Origin: an uncultured Bacteroidales bacterium
GTDB taxonomy: Bacteria > Bacteroidota > Bacteroidia > Bacteroidales > Paludibacteraceae
Length of the DNA: 64,000 nucleotides
Assembly: GCA_900316005.1 (NCBI GenBank)
Contig: ONBH01000002.1
Span: forward strand, 1 to 64,000
Reading direction: 5' to 3'
Position numbers and translations under genes: made by a program. Position 1 is the stretch's first letter. Each line of letters starts with the position of its first letter. Under the pieces are notes generated by a model that was not told where the DNA came from, ran no database searches, and saw only the letters and a program-made list of their open reading frames with translations. This document shows positions 61,043-64,000 of this stretch, piece after piece.

Positions 61043-61891
61043 TTACTCTGCGGTTTCTTCCTCGTTGGTAGCTTCTACGCTGGCTACTTTCTCCGGCTCA
61101 GCGGCAGGAGCAGCTTTGCGAACGCGTTGACGACGCTCTTTGGGCTGTGCAACCTCTTCGGTAGCCTCGGCCTGTGCCTGAGCAGCTTCTTCGTCGGCCT
61201 TCTCAATACGGCGTTCTTCCAGACCCTCGCGGATAGCACCACAAACGGCGTTCATGATGACCTCGATAGACTTGGTAGCGTCATCGTTGGCGGGGATAAC
61301 GAAGTCGATGTTGTTGGGGTTCGAGTTGGTATCAACGATACCGAATACGGGGATACCCAGACGGTTAGCCTCTGCTACGGCAATATGCTCTTTCATCACG
61401 TCTACTACGAATACGGCGGAGGGAAGACGAGTCAGGTCAACGATTGAACCCAGGTTCTTCTCCAGCTTCTCGCGCTGACGGGTGATCTGCAGTTTCTCAC
61501 GCTTCGAGATATTATCGAACGTGCCGTCTGTCATCATCTTGTCGATGGTAGCCATCTTCTTCACAGCCTTGCGGATGGTGGGGAAGTTGGTCAGCATACC
61601 GCCGGCCCAACGCTCGGTGATGTAAGGCATCTGTACGGCTTGTGCGCACTCAGCCACTACTTCCTGAGCCTGTTTCTTGGTACCTACGAACAGCACCTTA
61701 CGGCCCGACTTAGCGATGTTCTTCAGAGCTTCTGCAGCTTCGTCGATTTTCAGAACGGTCTTGTTCAGATCGATGATGTGAATACCATTACGCTCCATGA
61801 AGATGTAAGGAGCCATGGCGGGATTCCATTTGCGCTTGAGGTGACCGAAGTGGCAACCTGCCTCAAGTAATTGGTCAAAATTGGTTCTCAT
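61043..61891 (-). CDS. rpsB: 30S ribosomal protein S2
   Basis: 282 residues. Standard S2 through about 230: 'FDQLLEAGCHFGHLKRKWNPAMAPYIFMERNGIHIIDLNKT', 'VLFVGTKKQAQEVVAECA', 'ERWAGGMLTNFPTIRKAVKKM', 'LPSAVFVVDVMKEHIAVAEANRLGIPVFGIVDTNSNP', 'VIPANDDATKSIEVI'. About 50 additional C-terminal residues are low-complexity Ala/Glu with a basic patch (RRQRVRKAAP), an extension often seen in Bacteroidota S2. A 311-nt spacer precedes it. Confidence 0.97.
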   Translation of the reverse strand: MRTNFDQLLEAGCHFGHLKRKWNPAMAPYIFMERNGIHIIDLNKTVLKIDEAAEALKNIAKSGRKVLFVGTKKQAQEVVAECAQAVQMPYITERWAGGMLTNFPTIRKAVKKMATIDKMMTDGTFDNISKREKLQITRQREKLEKNLGSIVDLTRLPSAVFVVDVMKEHIAVAEANRLGIPVFGIVDTNSNPNNIDFVIPANDDATKSIEVIMNAVCGAIREGLEERRIEKADEEAAQAQAEATEEVAQPKERRQRVRKAAPAAEPEKVASVEATNEEETAE

Positions 61892-62202
61892 TTTGTTTTA
61901 AAATGAATAATGATTAATGAATAATGATTATTGCTCCGTGTATCCGAGCCGCAACGTGACGCGTACCTTATTTCTATTACGCGCATAACGCGTGCGCATT
62001 ATTGGTCGGGCTCAGACAATCGTGTGAGATCGAAATCCATGTGCACGATTTGGAGTGGTATTCCTATAGTGGTATTCCTATTCGGAGTTATCTTCTGGTT
62101 TTGGAATTTTGTTTGAGCAGATTTGGCATTTCCGGTAAGGGAGTTATGGTGACCATAATGACCGCACCGAAAAGCCAAAGATGCCAAAGAAAAGCCAAAA
62201 GA
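61892..62202 (-). promoter_or_regulatory. rpsI-rpsB spacer, candidate rpsB leader
   Basis: No gene. Contains a TTATGGT-G-ACCATAA dyad (62142-62156), an exact 14-bp tandem duplication GTGGTATTCCTAT (about 62055-62082), GCGC-rich imperfect dyads near 61980-62000 (ACGCGCATAACGCGT), and heptamers ATGAATA ATGATTA ATGAATA ATGATTA (61900-61930) next to the rpsB ATG. No TAnnTTTG promoter with correct spacing was found. An S2-responsive leader is a reasonable but unproven reading. Confidence 0.45.
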
Positions 62203-62589
62203 TTAACGCTTACTGAACTGGAAGTGCTTACGAGCCTTGGGCTGACCGGGTTTCTTACGCTCTACCTCACGGGCATCACGTGTCATGAAGCCTTCTGCCT
62301 TCAGGGCGGGTTTGTCTTCGGGGTTAATCTTCACCAGGGCGCGGGCGATAGCCAGACGCAGAGCCTCGGCTTGGCCTTTGTAACCACCACCGTCCAGGTG
62401 CGCCATGATGTCATACTTAGCTTCTGCACCAAGCTTCACCAGGGGTTGCTTAACGATGTACTGAAGAATCGAACTGGGGAAGTAAACATCCAGAGGACGG
62501 TTGTTAATCGTGATCTGACCTGCGCCTTCGCTAACGTAAATACGAGCAACAGCTGCTTTACGACGACCTAATGCATTGATTGTTTCCAT
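62203..62589 (-). CDS. rpsI: 30S ribosomal protein S9
   Basis: 128 residues: 'NALGRRKAAVARIYVSEGAGQITINNRPLDVYFP', 'VKQPLVKLGAEAKYDIMAHLDGGGYKGQAEALRLAIARALVKI', and the conserved basic tail 'ARKHFQFSKR' reaching the P site. Follows rplM by 14 nt, the usual pairing. Confidence 0.97.
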   Translation of the reverse strand: METINALGRRKAAVARIYVSEGAGQITINNRPLDVYFPSSILQYIVKQPLVKLGAEAKYDIMAHLDGGGYKGQAEALRLAIARALVKINPEDKPALKAEGFMTRDAREVERKKPGQPKARKHFQFSKR

Positions 62590-62603
62590 AATGTGTTCAA
62601 TTC

Positions 62604-63059
62604 TTATTTAAGGGTGTTGATGTCAATTTGTTTGGGCTGTTGAGCCTGCATATTGTGCTCTGCACCGGCAAAGACGTGCAGGTTGGTGATGAGGCGCGCA
62701 CCAAGACGGTTCTTGGGCAGCATGCCTTTGACCACTTTGCGAATCAGACGGTCGGCGCCTTTCTCCAGCAAGTCTTGCGGAGTGAACTCACGCTGACCTC
62801 CGGGGAAACCGGTGTAGCGTACATAGACGCGATCTGTCCATTTCTTGCCGGTCAGTTGAACCTTGTCGGCATTGATGATAATAACGTTGTCACCGCAATC
62901 CACGTTGGGGGTGAAATCGGGTTTGTACTTGCCGCGGAGGAGCTTAGCTACCTTCGTGCACATACGGCCAAGAATCTGGCCTTCGGCATCAACAACGACC
63001 CACTCTTTGTGAGCGGTTTGCTTGTTGGCCGATACGGTCTTGTAAGATAATGTATCCAT
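62604..63059 (-). CDS. rplM: 50S ribosomal protein L13
   Basis: 151 residues: 'LSYKTVSANKQTAHKEWVVVDAEGQILGRMCTKVAKLLRGKYKPDFTPNVDCGDNVIIINADKVQLTGKKW', 'GFPGGQREFTPQDLL', 'VKGMLPKNRLGARLITNLHVFAGAEH'. First gene of rplM-rpsI-rpsB-tsf, behind a ~280-nt leader and a strong promoter. Confidence 0.97.
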   Translation of the reverse strand: MDTLSYKTVSANKQTAHKEWVVVDAEGQILGRMCTKVAKLLRGKYKPDFTPNVDCGDNVIIINADKVQLTGKKWTDRVYVRYTGFPGGQREFTPQDLLEKGADRLIRKVVKGMLPKNRLGARLITNLHVFAGAEHNMQAQQPKQIDINTLK

Positions 63060-63347
63060 TTATTTGGTTTTTATTAGGCTATGCCGACAGACATCTTTTA
63101 CGTTCCTCTTCTTCGGAACCACTGCCCAGCATAACGGGTTAATTTTATGTTGTTTTTCGCTTTTTTTTCGTTATGACGTTATTTCGACGTTGTGCAATCT
63201 TGTTACCGAACGCTGAAGCCGCGTTTTTTTTCTCGGGGTCCCCGAAAGCTCTAAAAGAGGTTTTGGGGAGAGCGGAGGTACAAGTTGCTTCAATGAGCGC
63301 GGAGCGGTCAGTCAGTGCAATCTTGTTACCGAACGCGAACGAGCCTG
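63060..63347 (-). promoter_or_regulatory. ~280-nt leader of the rplM operon with repeats
   Basis: The transcript from 63340 to the rplM ATG has no gene. It holds dispersed element copy B (63267-63339, antisense to transcription), a second perfect copy of its 22-bp end GTGCAATCTTGTTACCGAACGC (63192-63213, repeating 63315-63336), a CGGGG-T-CCCCG mini-hairpin (63234-63245) and CTCTAAAAGAG. The frame read through it twice spells AFGNKIA. Possible L13 autoregulatory leader (inference). Confidence 0.5.
63267..63339 (+). repeat. ~75-bp dispersed element, copy B
   Basis: Same ends as copy A (32758-32833): GGAGAGCGGAGGTACAA and TCTTGTTACCGAACGCGAA, interior 37 versus 40 nt with shared GAGCG/AGCGGT segments. 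Here its right end abuts the rplM promoter. Confidence 0.75.
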
Positions 63348-63379
63348 CAAAAGTACAACTTTTTTTCGACATGACCAAA
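63348..63379 (-). promoter_or_regulatory. promoter of the rplM-rpsI-rpsB-tsf operon
   Basis: Minus strand TTTG (63379-63376), 20 nt, TACTTTTG (63355-63348). The sequence TTTGGTCATGTC and the following A-run are shared with both tRNA promoters. Confidence 0.85.
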
Positions 63380-63403
63380 TTTTTTTGTAAAAAAATGTAT
63401 TTT

Positions 63404-63871
63404 TTACTTCTCAAGTTGCAAAATCGGGCTTACTTTGTACGCTTTTCGCTGTTCCGGCCATGAAATGCGTACCGGATGCAGGCTTGTCTCGCTCCATTCT
63501 TCCGGACTCTTGATCACCGGCTTCTCGGTCTTCTCGCTGGCGCGATTCATCGCCTCCAGACGTTTCTCGAGGCGTTGGTGTACGCGCGGGTAGATCTTCT
63601 CGAACTGTACGGAATGCGCGGTGTACCACACCAGGGCGGTATCAAACTGCTCTTGCGTCATGCCGTGTTTGGCTAAGATGGCGGCATAGTAACCGCGCAA
63701 CTCTTCTTCGTGCCCATAGACCAGACCCGTTTCCGCCAACACGCCGTCGGTGAAGTGCAAGTCCACCAACAGGTCTTCCATCTCCTTTGGCGACGGAACA
63801 CCCCTCGGTCGGCATGCCGGCAGCAGCATCGCTACGACAGCCAAGATAATATATATCCGTTTAATTTTCAA
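63404..63871 (-). CDS. DUF4296-family lipoprotein
   Basis: 155 residues from a TTG start at 63871; no ATG precedes the lipobox 'AMLLPACRPR', and upstream is only heptamer repeat, so the repeat unit GTTGAAA supplies the start. The body 'PSPKEMEDLLVDLHFTDGVLAETG...YYAAILAKHGMTQEQFDTALVWYTAH' is the DUF4296 pattern (about 90 residues, helical). The C-terminal part is polar. The family's function is unknown. No promoter of its own is visible; it reads toward the rplM promoter. Confidence 0.85.
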   Translation of the reverse strand: MKIKRIYIILAVVAMLLPACRPRGVPSPKEMEDLLVDLHFTDGVLAETGLVYGHEEELRGYYAAILAKHGMTQEQFDTALVWYTAHSVQFEKIYPRVHQRLEKRLEAMNRASEKTEKPVIKSPEEWSETSLHPVRISWPEQRKAYKVSPILQLEK

Positions 63872-64000
63872 CTATCAACTATCAATTATCAATTATCAAC
63901 TGTCAACTATCAATTATCAACTATCGTACGGCTTCAGCCGATCGTTCGAGGCTTTGCCGAGATAAGAATTATCAATTATCAACTATCAACTTTCAACCTG
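63869..64000. repeat. 7-bp arrays flanking the 44-bp core element (copy 2)
   Basis: CAACTAT CAACTAT CAATTAT CAATTAT CAACTGT CAACTAT CAATTAT, then the core (63925-63968; CGGCTTCAGCCG, TTCGAGGCTTTGCCGAGATAAGAA), then heptamers to the window end. The array also contains the TTG start of the DUF4296 gene. Confidence 0.9.

Noticed and set aside
63145-63414. Minus-strand frame of 89 codons in the rplM leader
   Set aside because: It begins upstream of the promoter -7 box, spans the dispersed repeat twice (AFGNKIA) and has no family; it is treated as leader sequence.

Overview
The window is one contiguous piece of a Bacteroidales-type chromosome; the genus cannot be fixed from the sequence alone. 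The evidence is: (i) twelve promoters of the Bacteroidota form (TTTG, then 20 nt, then TAnnTTTG) with no Shine-Dalgarno-like start regions; (ii) family markers such as DUF4292 and DUF4296 lipoproteins, a Rho factor with a long disordered insert, a SusB-like GH97, outer-membrane barrels with a carboxypeptidase-regulatory-like N-terminus, and a PorT-like protein; (iii) large exported proteins with a shared C-terminal tail; (iv) reverse rubrerythrin plus glutathione peroxidase, typical of an anaerobe that meets oxygen. I see no rRNA, IS element, phage or CRISPR array.

Layout. 1-1259 is a gene-poor, repeat-rich stretch with one possible gene relic. 1469-8316 encodes three exported modular surface proteins, the last two paralogous. 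8414-12672 carries ftsK, a lolA-like gene and trxB. tRNA-Phe and trmO follow, then a lipid kinase. 14753-22222 is a tight, mostly overlapping run: dut, TPR protein, DUF4292, EnvC, FKBP, Rieske-like lipoprotein, rimM, a small exported protein, a SpoU methyltransferase and a U32 peptidase. 22302-25601 (minus) encodes GH53 and GH97 glycosidases. 25874-32549 is a TetR-TolC-MFP-RND efflux operon ending in a PII-like gene. tRNA-Asp, divergent gpx and rubrerythrin, a TonB receptor and mutS follow. From 39571 onward nearly everything is on the minus strand: ABC exporter, lpxK, sppA, a TamA-like Omp85 protein, a PreA-like enzyme, ribF, beta-helix lipoprotein, PorT-like protein, two outer-membrane barrels, aroQ, rho, and the translation operon rplM-rpsI-rpsB-tsf.

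The most striking feature is not a gene. Spacers throughout the window are built from short degenerate tandem repeats with exact periods of 7, 8 or 11 bp, together with a GC-rich 'CCTCCCC-acaa-GGGGAGG' element. These repeats lie directly against genes. They supply the stop codons of at least ten genes and probably the start codons of several (ribF, mutS, the TPR gene, the DUF4296 gene). Related sequence also occurs in frame inside five conserved genes (trmO, U32 peptidase, TonB receptor, ribF, aroQ), where it adds short peptide insertions. A 44-bp core element occurs twice, each time inside a 7-bp array. A separate ~75-bp element is shared between the tRNA-Asp leader and the rplM leader.

Functionally the window is mainly housekeeping and cell envelope: division (FtsK, EnvC), lipid A (LpxK, MsbA-like exporter), outer-membrane biogenesis (TamA-like, LolA-like, PorT-like), detoxification, polysaccharide use, and translation (RimM, r-proteins, EF-Ts, RNA methyltransferases).
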